From NCBI RefSeq assembly GCF_001422815.1, contig NZ_LMMP01000011.1, forward strand, positions 63,193 through 127,192: a stretch of DNA of 64,000 bases, given 5' to 3'. Shown here in pieces: positions 28,572 to 36,529 of this stretch. The notes beneath the pieces are model-generated. The model saw nothing but the letters and a program-made list of their open reading frames with translations, was not told the DNA's origin and made no database searches. Source of the DNA: Methylobacterium sp. Leaf91. Its GTDB lineage: Bacteria > Pseudomonadota > Alphaproteobacteria > Rhizobiales > Beijerinckiaceae. The position numbers and the translations under genes are program-made. How positions within the stretch are numbered: the stretch's first letter is position 1; each line of letters begins with the position of its first letter.

Positions 28572-30743
28572 TTACGCGTCCTGGCGGGGTCCGCGGGCGC
28601 GGTCCTGCTCGGCGTTGCGCTCGGCCTTCAGCTTCTCGGTGAGGTCCTCGCCGGTCTCCTGGTCGACGACCTTCATGGAGAGGCGAATCTTGCCGCGATC
28701 GTCCGCGCCGAGGAACTTCACCTTGACCTTCTGGCCGTCCTTGACGACGTCCGTCACCTTGGCGACGCGCTGGGCAGCGAGTTCCGAGATGTGGACGAGG
28801 CCGTCCTTGGCGCCGAAGAAGTTCACGAAGGCGCCGAACTCCATGCACTTCACGACGGTGCCGTCGTAGATCATGCCGACTTCGGCTTCCGCCACGATCG
28901 ACCGGATCCAGTTATAGGCGGCCTTGATGGCCTTGCCGTCGCTGGAGGCGATCTTCACCGTGCCGGTGTCGTCGATGTTGATCTTGGCGCCGGTCTTCTC
29001 GACGATCTCGCGGATCACCTTGCCGCCGGTGCCGATCACTTCCCGGATCTTGTCGGTGGGGATCTGCATGGTCTCGATGCGGGGCGCGTATTCGCCGAGC
29101 TCGGGACGGGCATCGGTGAGGGCCTTGGCCATCTCGCCGAGGATGTGGACGCGGCCTTCCTGCGCCTGATGCAGGGCGACCTTCATGATCTCCTCGGTGA
29201 TGCCGGCGATCTTGATGTCCATCTGCAGCGAGGTGATGCCGGCTTCCGTGCCCGCCACCTTGAAGTCCATGTCGCCGAGGTGATCCTCGTCGCCGAGGAT
29301 GTCGGACAGCACGGCGTAGCGCTCACCCTCGAGGATGAGGCCCATGGCGATGCCGGCCACCGGACGGCGCAGGGGCACGCCGGCATCCATCAGCGACAGC
29401 GACGCGCCGCAGACGGAGGCCATCGAGGAGGAGCCGTTGGACTCGGTGATCTCGGACACGACGCGGATCGTGTACGGGAACTCGTGGGCCGGCGGCAGGA
29501 CGGGGTGCACGGCGCGCCAGGCGAGCTTGCCGTGTCCGATCTCGCGACGACCCGGGGAGCCCATGCGGCCGGTCTCGCCCACCGAGTAGGGAGGGAAGTT
29601 GTAGTGCAGCAGGAAGGTCTCCTTGTAGGTGCCTTCCAGCGCGTCGATGAACTGCTCGTCCTCGCCGGTGCCGAGGGTGGCGACCACGAGGGCCTGGGTC
29701 TCGCCGCGGGTGAAGAGCGACGAACCGTGGGCGCGCGGCAGCACGCCGACCTGCGACACGATCGGGCGCACGGTGCGGACGTCGCGTCCGTCGATGCGGG
29801 AGCCGGTGTCGAGGATGTTCCAGCGCACGACCTTGGACTGCGCTTCCTTGAACGCGGCCTTGACCTTCTCAGGGCTGAACTTCTGCTCGCCCTCGGCCGG
29901 ACAGAGAGCCGCGATCACCTTCGCCTTCACGGCGTCGACGGCGGCGTAGCGCTCCTGCTTCACGGTGTTCTTGTAGGCGTCGCGGAGTTCCGCTTCACAG
30001 ACGTCGAGCACGGCCTTCTCCACGTCGCCGTTCTCGGGCGCTGAGAAGTTGCGGGGCTCCTTGGCGGCCTTCTCGGCGAGGCGGATGATCGCATCGATGA
30101 CCGGCTGGAAATGCTTGTGGCCGAACATCACGGCGCCGAGCATGGTCTCTTCGTCGAGCTCCTTGGCCTCGGATTCCACCATCAGCACGGCGTCCTGCGT
30201 GCCGGCGACGACGAGATCCAGGGTCGAGTTCTCGAGCTCGGGAACCGGCGGGTTCAGGATGTACTGGCCGTTGACGTAGCCGACGCGGGCCGCGCCGATC
30301 GGGCCGGTGAAGGGCACGCCAGACAGGGTCAGAGCGGCGGAGGCCGCCACCATGGCGAGGATGTCGGGATCGTTCTCGAGATCGTGGGTCAGGACGGTGA
30401 CGACGACCTGGGTGTCGTTGCGCCAGCCTTCGACGAAGAGGGGGCGGATCGGGCGGTCGATGAGGCGGGAGACCAGCGTCTCCTTCTCGGAGGGACGGCC
30501 TTCGCGCTTGAAGTATCCGCCGGGAATGCGGCCGGCGGCGTAGGCGCGCTCTTGGTAGTTCACGGTGAGCGGCAGGAAGTCGATTCCGGCCTTGGGCTCC
30601 TTGCCCGACACGACGGTGGCCAGCACCGAGGTCTCGCCATACGTCGCCATCACGGCGCCGTCGGCCTGGCGGGCGACCTTGCCCGTCTCGAGGACGAGCT
30701 TGCGGTCGCCCCAGATCAGCTCTTCACGTTGTACGTCGAACAT
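28572..30743 (-). CDS. pnp: Polyribonucleotide nucleotidyltransferase (PNPase)
   Basis: Phosphorolytic 3'-5' exoribonuclease of RNA turnover, 723 residues. Two RNase PH cores (residues ~10-145 and ~310-540, the second with [29 protein letters not shown]) are separated by the helical domain. A KH domain ([23 protein letters not shown]) follows at ~555, and an S1 domain ([33 protein letters not shown]) at ~625. The C-terminal tail is short and charged. Downstream of rpsO on the same strand, the classical rpsO-pnp arrangement, with a hairpin between them that may attenuate. Confidence 0.98.
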   Translation of the reverse strand: MFDVQREELIWGDRKLVLETGKVARQADGAVMATYGETSVLATVVSGKEPKAGIDFLPLTVNYQERAYAAGRIPGGYFKREGRPSEKETLVSRLIDRPIRPLFVEGWRNDTQVVVTVLTHDLENDPDILAMVAASAALTLSGVPFTGPIGAARVGYVNGQYILNPPVPELENSTLDLVVAGTQDAVLMVESEAKELDEETMLGAVMFGHKHFQPVIDAIIRLAEKAAKEPRNFSAPENGDVEKAVLDVCEAELRDAYKNTVKQERYAAVDAVKAKVIAALCPAEGEQKFSPEKVKAAFKEAQSKVVRWNILDTGSRIDGRDVRTVRPIVSQVGVLPRAHGSSLFTRGETQALVVATLGTGEDEQFIDALEGTYKETFLLHYNFPPYSVGETGRMGSPGRREIGHGKLAWRAVHPVLPPAHEFPYTIRVVSEITESNGSSSMASVCGASLSLMDAGVPLRRPVAGIAMGLILEGERYAVLSDILGDEDHLGDMDFKVAGTEAGITSLQMDIKIAGITEEIMKVALHQAQEGRVHILGEMAKALTDARPELGEYAPRIETMQIPTDKIREVIGTGGKVIREIVEKTGAKINIDDTGTVKIASSDGKAIKAAYNWIRSIVAEAEVGMIYDGTVVKCMEFGAFVNFFGAKDGLVHISELAAQRVAKVTDVVKDGQKVKVKFLGADDRGKIRLSMKVVDQETGEDLTEKLKAERNAEQDRARGPRQDA

Positions 30744-30919
30744 ATGTCATGCCTTCCTGCGGTCGGGCGTGCCCGGCGCCGCCAGGGGCAAGACGGCGAG
30801 GAGTTCCGCGCCTTACCGGCGAAGAACTCCTGGCGATCCTGTCCCCGACGAGTGCGCCTCGAAGCGGCCCGATGGTCGCGCGGCCAGACCCATTCCGGCA
30901 GCGCGGGACGTCAATGAAA

Positions 30920-30948
30920 CGCGGCCCTGAGCCAGGCTCGGGACCGCG
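30920..30948 (-). terminator. Hairpin between rpsO and pnp
   Basis: A 13-bp stem with two G-U pairs (CGCGGTCCCGAGC/GCTCAGGGCCGCG on the minus strand) 10 bases past the rpsO stop, followed by a weak TTTCATT. It may be a partial terminator or an RNase III processing site as in other rpsO-pnp operons. Confidence 0.65.
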
Positions 30949-30957
30949 AAAATCGCC

Positions 30958-31227
30958 TTAGCGGCGGATGCCGAGACGCTCGATGAGGCTGCGGTAGCGG
31001 GCCTCGTCCTTGCGCTTGACATAGTCGAGCAGCGAGCGGCGCTGCGAGACCATCTTCAGGAGGCCGCGGCGGGAATGGTTGTCCTTGCCGTGGGTCTTGA
31101 AGTGGCCGGTGAGGTTGGTGATCCGCTCGGTGAGGATCGCCACCTGGACCTCCGGAGAACCGGTGTCCTTGCCGCCGGTCGCGTATTCCTTGATGAGCGC
31201 AGTCTTGCGCTCGGCCGAAATCGACAT
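30958..31227 (-). CDS. rpsO: 30S ribosomal protein S15
   Basis: Primary 16S rRNA-binding protein of the small subunit, 89 residues, the usual length. The family signature [14 protein letters not shown] near residue 24, [12 protein letters not shown] and the final [12 protein letters not shown] are all present. AAAGGGAATGCG gives a Shine-Dalgarno-like AAGGG. pnp follows on the same strand. truB/rbfA/infB are not upstream here. Confidence 0.98.
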   Translation of the reverse strand: MSISAERKTALIKEYATGGKDTGSPEVQVAILTERITNLTGHFKTHGKDNHSRRGLLKMVSQRRSLLDYVKRKDEARYRSLIERLGIRR

Positions 31228-31674
31228 CGCATTCCCTTTCGATACGGGTTTTCGGGTCGAGACGGTCCTCCTCAGGAGGGACCGCCTCAGCCTGGGACGG
31301 GGCCTGTGCCGGGATGTCGTCCAGCACGGTCGCGTTCACAAGCAGGTTTGGCCCCGTGCCCGTTTCCGGGTCGAGGCACTGAGACACATACACGAATCCG
31401 GGTCGCGTGCCACCCCCCGCGCCACCCCGGCGGGCCGTTGCCGGGCCGTTGCCCGGCCAGGGAACAGAATTTCCCCACTGCTGTGCCGGACCGGCACCCG
31501 CACCAACGTCTTTATTCAGCACAGAGTCATCCAATCTGCAGATTTCTTTTCCATCGAAGTGTTACAGTCGGCGCTTAATTCAATCATTGTCACGGACCAA
31601 CAGAACATTCATATGGTTGGAGCTAGTCGGAGACCCCCTTTCGCCGAACAATCTGCCATATCGACGGAAACACA
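31228..31674. other. Region upstream of rpsO
   Basis: 447 bases, no gene. A hairpin GGTCCTCCT/AGGAGGGACC with one bulge at 31264-31283 lies about 40 bases upstream of rpsO and could be part of an S15 autoregulatory leader. The far half (31480-31674) is AT-richer and leads into the membrane protein at 31675. Confidence 0.5.
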
Positions 31675-31974
31675 ATGGATAGAATCGCCGTAAGAGTCCT
31701 GAAGCCAATAGCCTTCGCGGCACTAACATTTGGCGCAAGCTACTACTTATTCCATTCAGCATTCATTTCACTGATCCTTAGTCTAGTCCCCCTCTTACTC
31801 GGATGGCTGGGTGTGTTTGAAACGTTTTCGTACACGATCGCAGCAGCTTTATTCATCGCCGCCATCGTCTGGTGCGTCGTTCCGGTGGATATGAAGAATC
31901 TGGTGGAGCTACAGACCCAGGCTGCAGTCAAGGAATTCACGGCGGCGATGCCCACGCCAACAAAGCCCGACTGA
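31675..31974 (+). CDS. Hypothetical membrane protein
   Basis: A 99-residue protein with about three hydrophobic helices (IAFAALTFGASYYLF, FISLILSLVPLLLGWLGVF, TIAAALFIAAIVWCVVPV) and a short hydrophilic C-terminus. Lower GC than the surroundings. No clear ribosome-binding site (ACACAATG). No family recognised. Confidence 0.55.
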   Translation: MDRIAVRVLKPIAFAALTFGASYYLFHSAFISLILSLVPLLLGWLGVFETFSYTIAAALFIAAIVWCVVPVDMKNLVELQTQAAVKEFTAAMPTPTKPD

Positions 31975-32022
31975 GACTTTCCAACTGCTTCCTCGGGTGG
32001 CTCGATGGAAGCGCCTGACGAA

Positions 32023-33075
32023 TCAGGCCGTCAGCGCCTCGCTCACGCCGCGGATGTCCCGAACCAGGGCGTCGATGCGATCCGGATCGGAATCCCAGGC
32101 GAACATGAACCGGGCGCCTCCGCCGATAAATGTATAGAAACCCCACCCCCTCTTCCGCAAAGCCTCCAGCCGCTCGGGGGAGGCCTTCAGGAACACCGCA
32201 TTGGCCTCCACCGGGAACATGGCGGTGAAGCCGGGGCATTCCGCCACCGAAGCGGCGAGGTGTTGCGCGCAGGCATTGGCATGGACCGCGTTGCGGAGCC
32301 AGGCGCCGCCTTCCAGCATTCCGACCCAGGGGGCGGTGAGGAAGCGCATCTTCGAGGCGAGTTGACCCGCCTGCTTGCAGCGATAGCCGAAATCCTCGGC
32401 GAGGGCAGGATCGAAGAACAGGATCGCCTCGCCTGCTGCCATTCCGTTCTTGGTGCCACCGAAGCAGAGCAGATCGACGCCGGCCCTCCAGGTCATCTCC
32501 GCCGGCTCGCAGCCGAGGCTGGCGCAGGCATTGGCGAAGCGTGCGCCGTCCATATGAAGGCGCAGACCAAGCTCACGGCAGGCAGCGGAGATCGCCCGGA
32601 TCTCGTCGAGCGAATACACCTGCCCCGTCTCGGTTGGCTGTGTGATCGTAACGACCCGGGGCTTGGGAAAGTGGATGTCCGAGCGGCCGGAGGCGAGCCC
32701 GCGGATGAGGGCGGGGGTGAGCTTGCCGTCGGCGCTCGCCGCCACCAGCAGTTTCGAGCCGTTGGAAAAGAACTCCGGCGCGCCGCACTCGTCGGTCTCC
32801 ACATGGGCCGAGGCCGAGCAGATGACGCTATGGTAGGATTGGCACAGGGAAGCCAGCGCCAGGGAGTTCGCGGCGGTACCGTTGAAGGCGAAGAACACCT
32901 CCGCATCCGGCTTGTCGAACAGGTCGCGGAACGCGTCCGATGCCCGCTTCGTCCAGGCATCCTCGCCATAGGCGGGCACCGAACCGCCATTGGCCGCTTC
33001 GGTGGCGGCCCAGGCCTCGGGGCAGATGCCGGCGTAATTGTCGCTGGCGAATTGCTGGGGTTCGGTCTTCATCAT
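32023..33075 (-). CDS. ltaE: Low-specificity L-threonine aldolase
   Basis: PLP-dependent lyase of 350 residues that cleaves threonine to glycine and acetaldehyde. The PLP lysine is in CFGGTKNGM, with HMDGARFANA supplying the aspartate and FAFNGTAANSLAL the phosphate site. The N-terminal FASDNYAGICPEAW is typical of the beta-eliminating lyase/threonine aldolase group. Two adjacent ATG codons (33075, 33072) could start it. A lone gene. Confidence 0.9.
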   Translation of the reverse strand: MMKTEPQQFASDNYAGICPEAWAATEAANGGSVPAYGEDAWTKRASDAFRDLFDKPDAEVFFAFNGTAANSLALASLCQSYHSVICSASAHVETDECGAPEFFSNGSKLLVAASADGKLTPALIRGLASGRSDIHFPKPRVVTITQPTETGQVYSLDEIRAISAACRELGLRLHMDGARFANACASLGCEPAEMTWRAGVDLLCFGGTKNGMAAGEAILFFDPALAEDFGYRCKQAGQLASKMRFLTAPWVGMLEGGAWLRNAVHANACAQHLAASVAECPGFTAMFPVEANAVFLKASPERLEALRKRGWGFYTFIGGGARFMFAWDSDPDRIDALVRDIRGVSEALTA

Positions 33076-33328
33076 CGCTTCGCCTTCCGTCGGTCCCGCA
33101 GGAAAGCCGAAGCGACGCGTGGCGAAACCCGTTTCGTTGCCGGTTCGGCCACATCCCCTCCAGTCGATGAGGGCTCCACCTTGCTCGGATCAGCAGGTTG
33201 GCGTCGGGCGTCGCCGCGACTCTTGATGCAAAGGGAAGCTTAACAGCGCGCGGGGCCAGCCGCAACGCGACGAGAGTGATGGTTGCCGCCCGTCCTCCGA
33301 CACTCGAAGGACGGGCGGGGAACTACCT

Positions 33329-33421
33329 TCAGGCCGTCGGGCGACCCGAGCGACCGGAATAGCGGCGACGGAGGTAGGAGACGACTTTGGGGAGAAGGAA
33401 GGCGAGGATCAGCTTGCGCAT
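33329..33421 (-). CDS. Possible 30-residue microprotein
   Basis: A short frame starting ATG at 33421, with GGAG 8 bases upstream, and ending TGA. The product is hydrophobic at first (LILAFLLPKVVSYL) then strongly basic (RRRYSGRSGR), like a small membrane-bound peptide. It lies in a stretch otherwise free of genes, between threonine aldolase and exonuclease III. No homology is claimed; support is the ribosome site and amphipathic character only. Confidence 0.4.
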   Translation of the reverse strand: MRKLILAFLLPKVVSYLRRRYSGRSGRPTA

Positions 33422-33541
33422 GCGCGACACTCCGGAAAGGGAAGAAGATACGGCTCCATCCGGAGCCGCCTGTCTGGAGAGCAATGATCGGCCCGGCGTT
33501 GCGTTCCTTGGCCGGCTTCACAGATGGGATGCGACGGCTCG

Positions 33542-34351
33542 TCAGAGCTCCAGCGTCAGCGTGACCGGGACATGGTCGGAGGGACGCTCCCAGCCGCGCG
33601 CCTCGCGGAAGACGTCCACCGCGCGGGCGGTGCCGTCGAGATCCGGCGAGACCCAGACATGGTCGAGGCGACGCCCCTTGTTGGCGCCGGACCAGTCGGG
33701 CGAGCGGTAGCTCCACCACGTGTAGATCTTCTCCGGCTCAGGCGTCAGGACGCGGGCGGTATCGATCCAGCCGGCCTCACCACGCAGGAGCTCCAGCGCT
33801 TCCGTTTCTACCGGCGTGTGGCTGACGACGGAGAGAAGCTGCTTGTGCGACCAGACGTCGTGCTCGAGCGGCGCCACGTTGAGGTCGCCCACCAGGATCG
33901 CCGGGCCGGCCATGCGCCGCCCGCCCCATTCACGCAGGTCGCGGAGGAAATCGAGCTTGTGGGCGAATTTCGGGTTGAGGCCGGCATCCGGAACGTCGCC
34001 GCCGGCCGGAACGTAGAAGTCATGAATCACGAAGCCGGCGGCAGCGCCCGCCTCCGGCCCGAGCGCCGCCGAGATGTGGCGGGCATCCGGCTTCCCGCAG
34101 AAGGCCATGACGTCGCGGGTGAGCAGGGGAAAGCGCGACAGGATGGCGACGCCGTTATAACCCTTCTGGCCGGCGAACACGACGTTCTCGTAGCCCGAGC
34201 CGCGCAAGGCCTTGAGGGGAAAGGCATCGTCCGGGCATTTCGTCTCCTGCAGGCAGAGCACATCGGGCTTCACCTCGGCGAGAAACCGAAGGACGAGATC
34301 GATGCGCAGCCGCACCGAATTGATGTTCCAGGTGGTGACGGAGAGGCGCAA
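33542..34351 (-). CDS. xth: Exodeoxyribonuclease III
   Basis: Class II AP endonuclease and 3'-5' exonuclease for base excision repair. TTWNINSVRLR near the start holds the active-site Asn, CLQETKCPD the metal Glu, VGDLNVAP the Asp/Asn pair, and RLDHVWVS and PSDHVPV the C-terminal His. The family normally begins just ahead of TWNxNSVR, so I place the start at TTG 34351 (269 residues). The nearest in-frame ATG (34444) would add 31 atypical residues and overlap the start region of the divergent acyltransferase gene. The start is therefore uncertain; the function is not. Confidence 0.9.
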   Translation of the reverse strand: MRLSVTTWNINSVRLRIDLVLRFLAEVKPDVLCLQETKCPDDAFPLKALRGSGYENVVFAGQKGYNGVAILSRFPLLTRDVMAFCGKPDARHISAALGPEAGAAAGFVIHDFYVPAGGDVPDAGLNPKFAHKLDFLRDLREWGGRRMAGPAILVGDLNVAPLEHDVWSHKQLLSVVSHTPVETEALELLRGEAGWIDTARVLTPEPEKIYTWWSYRSPDWSGANKGRRLDHVWVSPDLDGTARAVDVFREARGWERPSDHVPVTLTLEL

Positions 34352-34490
34352 CGGGTCTAGCTCACATATGTCATAAGGATCGGGACCGGCCGCTTCGATA
34401 GACCGGATCGGCCCGCCCGTCGCCGCACAATTGCCGCGTTCCATCGTCGAGAGGGATGCGCCGTCGCAGATACTGGAAGGATCGCCCGTC

Positions 34491-35228
34491 GTGTCGCGCA
34501 CCCGCTCTGCGCTTTTCAATATTTACTGGGCCGCCTGGACCGCTTGTTTCGCGCTGCCCCTCGTGGTGCTCGCGATCCTCGGTTGCCCGACACGGCCGAT
34601 CCGTGCGGCGACGCGGCTGTGGTCGCGCGGCATCCTGTTCGGCCTGCGTCACATCGTCGGCCTGACCTATGTGGAGGAGGGGCGCGCGCGCATCCCCTCC
34701 GAGCCGTGCCTGATCGTGGCCAACCACCAATCGGCCTGGGAGACCCTGGCCTTTCTCATCCTGATCCCGAACGTCGCCATCGTGGCCAAGCGCGAACTCG
34801 TGGCGATTCCCATCGTCGGCTGGTTCCTGCGCCGCTCGCCGATGATCATCATCGACCGGGCCAACGGCACCCAGGCCCTGCGCACGATGATCGACGAGAG
34901 CCGCCTCGCCATCGCGGAAGGCCGCTCCATCCTGATGTTCCCGGAAGGCACCCGGAGCACCATCGACGCGCCGGTGCAGTTCAAGCGCGGGGTCGAGCTG
35001 CTCTATGCCAAGCTCGGTCTGCCCGTCCTGCCGGTGGCGGTGAATTCGGGCCTGTACTGGCCGCATGGCGGCTCGCGCCACATCCCCGGGACGGTGGTGG
35101 TGAGCTACCTGGAAACCCTGAAGCCGGGCCTCTCGGGCGGAGAGTTCATGCGGGGCACGCAAGACGCGATCGATGCCGAGCTGAACCGTTGGCGGAGCGG
35201 AACAACAATGGAGCTTCAGGCGTCCTGA
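34491..35228 (+). CDS. plsC: 1-acyl-sn-glycerol-3-phosphate acyltransferase
   Basis: Membrane acyltransferase that makes phosphatidic acid. Of 245 residues, the N-terminal ~30 include a hydrophobic helix (WAAWTACFALPLVVLAILG). Motif I is NHQSAWE (HX4E), motif III FPEGTRST, with IIIDRANG between them. The GTG at 34491 has AAGGA 9 bases upstream and fits the family better than TTG 34431. Divergent from xth. Confidence 0.9.
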   Translation: MSRTRSALFNIYWAAWTACFALPLVVLAILGCPTRPIRAATRLWSRGILFGLRHIVGLTYVEEGRARIPSEPCLIVANHQSAWETLAFLILIPNVAIVAKRELVAIPIVGWFLRRSPMIIIDRANGTQALRTMIDESRLAIAEGRSILMFPEGTRSTIDAPVQFKRGVELLYAKLGLPVLPVAVNSGLYWPHGGSRHIPGTVVVSYLETLKPGLSGGEFMRGTQDAIDAELNRWRSGTTMELQAS

Positions 35229-35235
35229 TCGAAAG

Positions 35236-35366
35236 CCCTCCCCCCTCAGCGGGGGAGGGTGCCTGCGGAGCAGGCGTGAGAGGGCGCGACCTCTCCGAAT
35301 GGCTCACGCCTCTCATCCGACCCGCTGACGCGGGCCACCTCCTCCCGCAGAGGGGAGAAGGGAGGC
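35236..35366. repeat. GC-rich palindromic repeat pair
   Basis: CCCTCCCCCCTCAGCGGGGG near 35236 and the related inverse CCTCCCGCAGAGGGGAG near 35342 flank GCAGGCGTGAGAGG and CTCACGCCTCTC. Same class as the elements at 23206 and 60991, located between convergent genes. Confidence 0.65.
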
Positions 35367-35374
35367 GCTCGCGA

Positions 35375-36286
35375 TCACTGCGCCTTGATCTGCTTCTCCA
35401 TCGCCTTGTCCTCGCTGCGCCCGTAATTGATGAAGAACTGGCTGCCGTCGATGGCCTTGCCCTTCTGCAGGTTCGAGAGCTGGACCGTGGTCTGGTAGCC
35501 TTGCGGATCGGTGATCCGCCACTGGCTGAGCGTCTTCACCTCGGCGTCGAAAAACAGCTGGATCTTCGAGGTACCGCCCAGTGTCGCCCGGTCCTCCAGC
35601 GAGATGCGGATGCCGCCCGGATCGTTGGCGATGTCCGACACGGTGAGGTCGCGGGCGAGGTCGATCTTGTCGCGCAGCAGGAATTTCAGCGGCGTCTGCG
35701 AGATGAAGTAGAGGTCCTGGGTCTTCAGCTTGCGGTCCTTCACCGCCACCGACGTGCCGTCGGCCACCACCTCCATAGGGGAGGGCTGGTCGTAGTCGAA
35801 ACGCAAGCGGCCGGGCTTGGCCAGCGTCAGCTTGCCCCCGATGCGGCGCCCATCGGCGGCGATCTGGACGAAGTTGCCGCTGAGCGTGGTCATTCCGTTG
35901 AAATAGGCATTGGCCTGGGCGAGCACGGCGGCGGGCTCGGCATCCAGCATGGACGACGCGGCGGTGGGGGCGCCGACGGCGGCGACCTTGGCGGGCGCGT
36001 CCGAGGGCGCAGCCTTCGCGGCGGGTTTCGCGCCGGAGGCGGCCTTGTCCGCCCCCGCCTTGGCGTCCTTGGCGGGTTTGGGCGCCTGGGCCGCCGGCTT
36101 CTTCGGCGCGGTGGGAGCGGCCGGGGGCACTTCCGGCTCGGGAGCGGGGGCCGGCGCGGGCTGCTCCTTGCGGCCGAACAGGCCGTCGAGGAAGGACGAG
36201 ACCTGCGCCGTGGCCGGCGCGGGTTGGAGGCTGGCCGCCAGCACGAGGAGCGAGCCGGCGGCGAGAAGGTGGCGTCGGCCGGTCAT
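35375..36286 (-). CDS. LolA-like outer-membrane lipoprotein carrier
   Basis: Periplasmic protein of 303 residues. Signal peptide LLAAGSLLVLAASLQPAPATAQ, then a long Ala/Pro/Lys-rich linker (residues ~42-110) that is probably disordered, then a LolA-fold domain: AQANAYFNGMTTLSGNFVQ, GRLRFDYDQPSPMEVVADG, KFLLRDKIDL and SNLQKGKAIDGSQFFI. LolA shuttles lipoproteins across the periplasm. The linker is longer than in enterobacterial LolA. Downstream of the FtsK-type gene on the same strand with 243 bases between. Confidence 0.85.
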   Translation of the reverse strand: MTGRRHLLAAGSLLVLAASLQPAPATAQVSSFLDGLFGRKEQPAPAPAPEPEVPPAAPTAPKKPAAQAPKPAKDAKAGADKAASGAKPAAKAAPSDAPAKVAAVGAPTAASSMLDAEPAAVLAQANAYFNGMTTLSGNFVQIAADGRRIGGKLTLAKPGRLRFDYDQPSPMEVVADGTSVAVKDRKLKTQDLYFISQTPLKFLLRDKIDLARDLTVSDIANDPGGIRISLEDRATLGGTSKIQLFFDAEVKTLSQWRITDPQGYQTTVQLSNLQKGKAIDGSQFFINYGRSEDKAMEKQIKAQ

Positions 36287-36529
36287 CCTGGGGCGTTCTC
36301 CGAAGTCGGGTGGGGTTCGGCTTAGAACTCGACCCTGTGGCGAATATGGGACGGGACCTCCCTCGCCCCAAAAGGGAGACGGACGGTACTCACACCGTTC
36401 TCCGCTCGATCGCCTCGGATCGAGCGGTCGCCGCGGGGCTCCCTCTCCCGTGTGGGAGAGGGTACCCGCGGTACATCTCGTTCTTCGATGATCAGCCGGT
36501 TCGACGGAATCGGTCCAGCGGATCATGTC

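Noticed and set aside
28791..30044. A 417-codon plus-strand frame opposite pnp
   Set aside because: Shadow of pnp with low-complexity composition.
35236..35366. Palindromes considered as a terminator for plsC
   Set aside because: No T-run follows; shared with other intergenic sites, so better seen as a repeat element.
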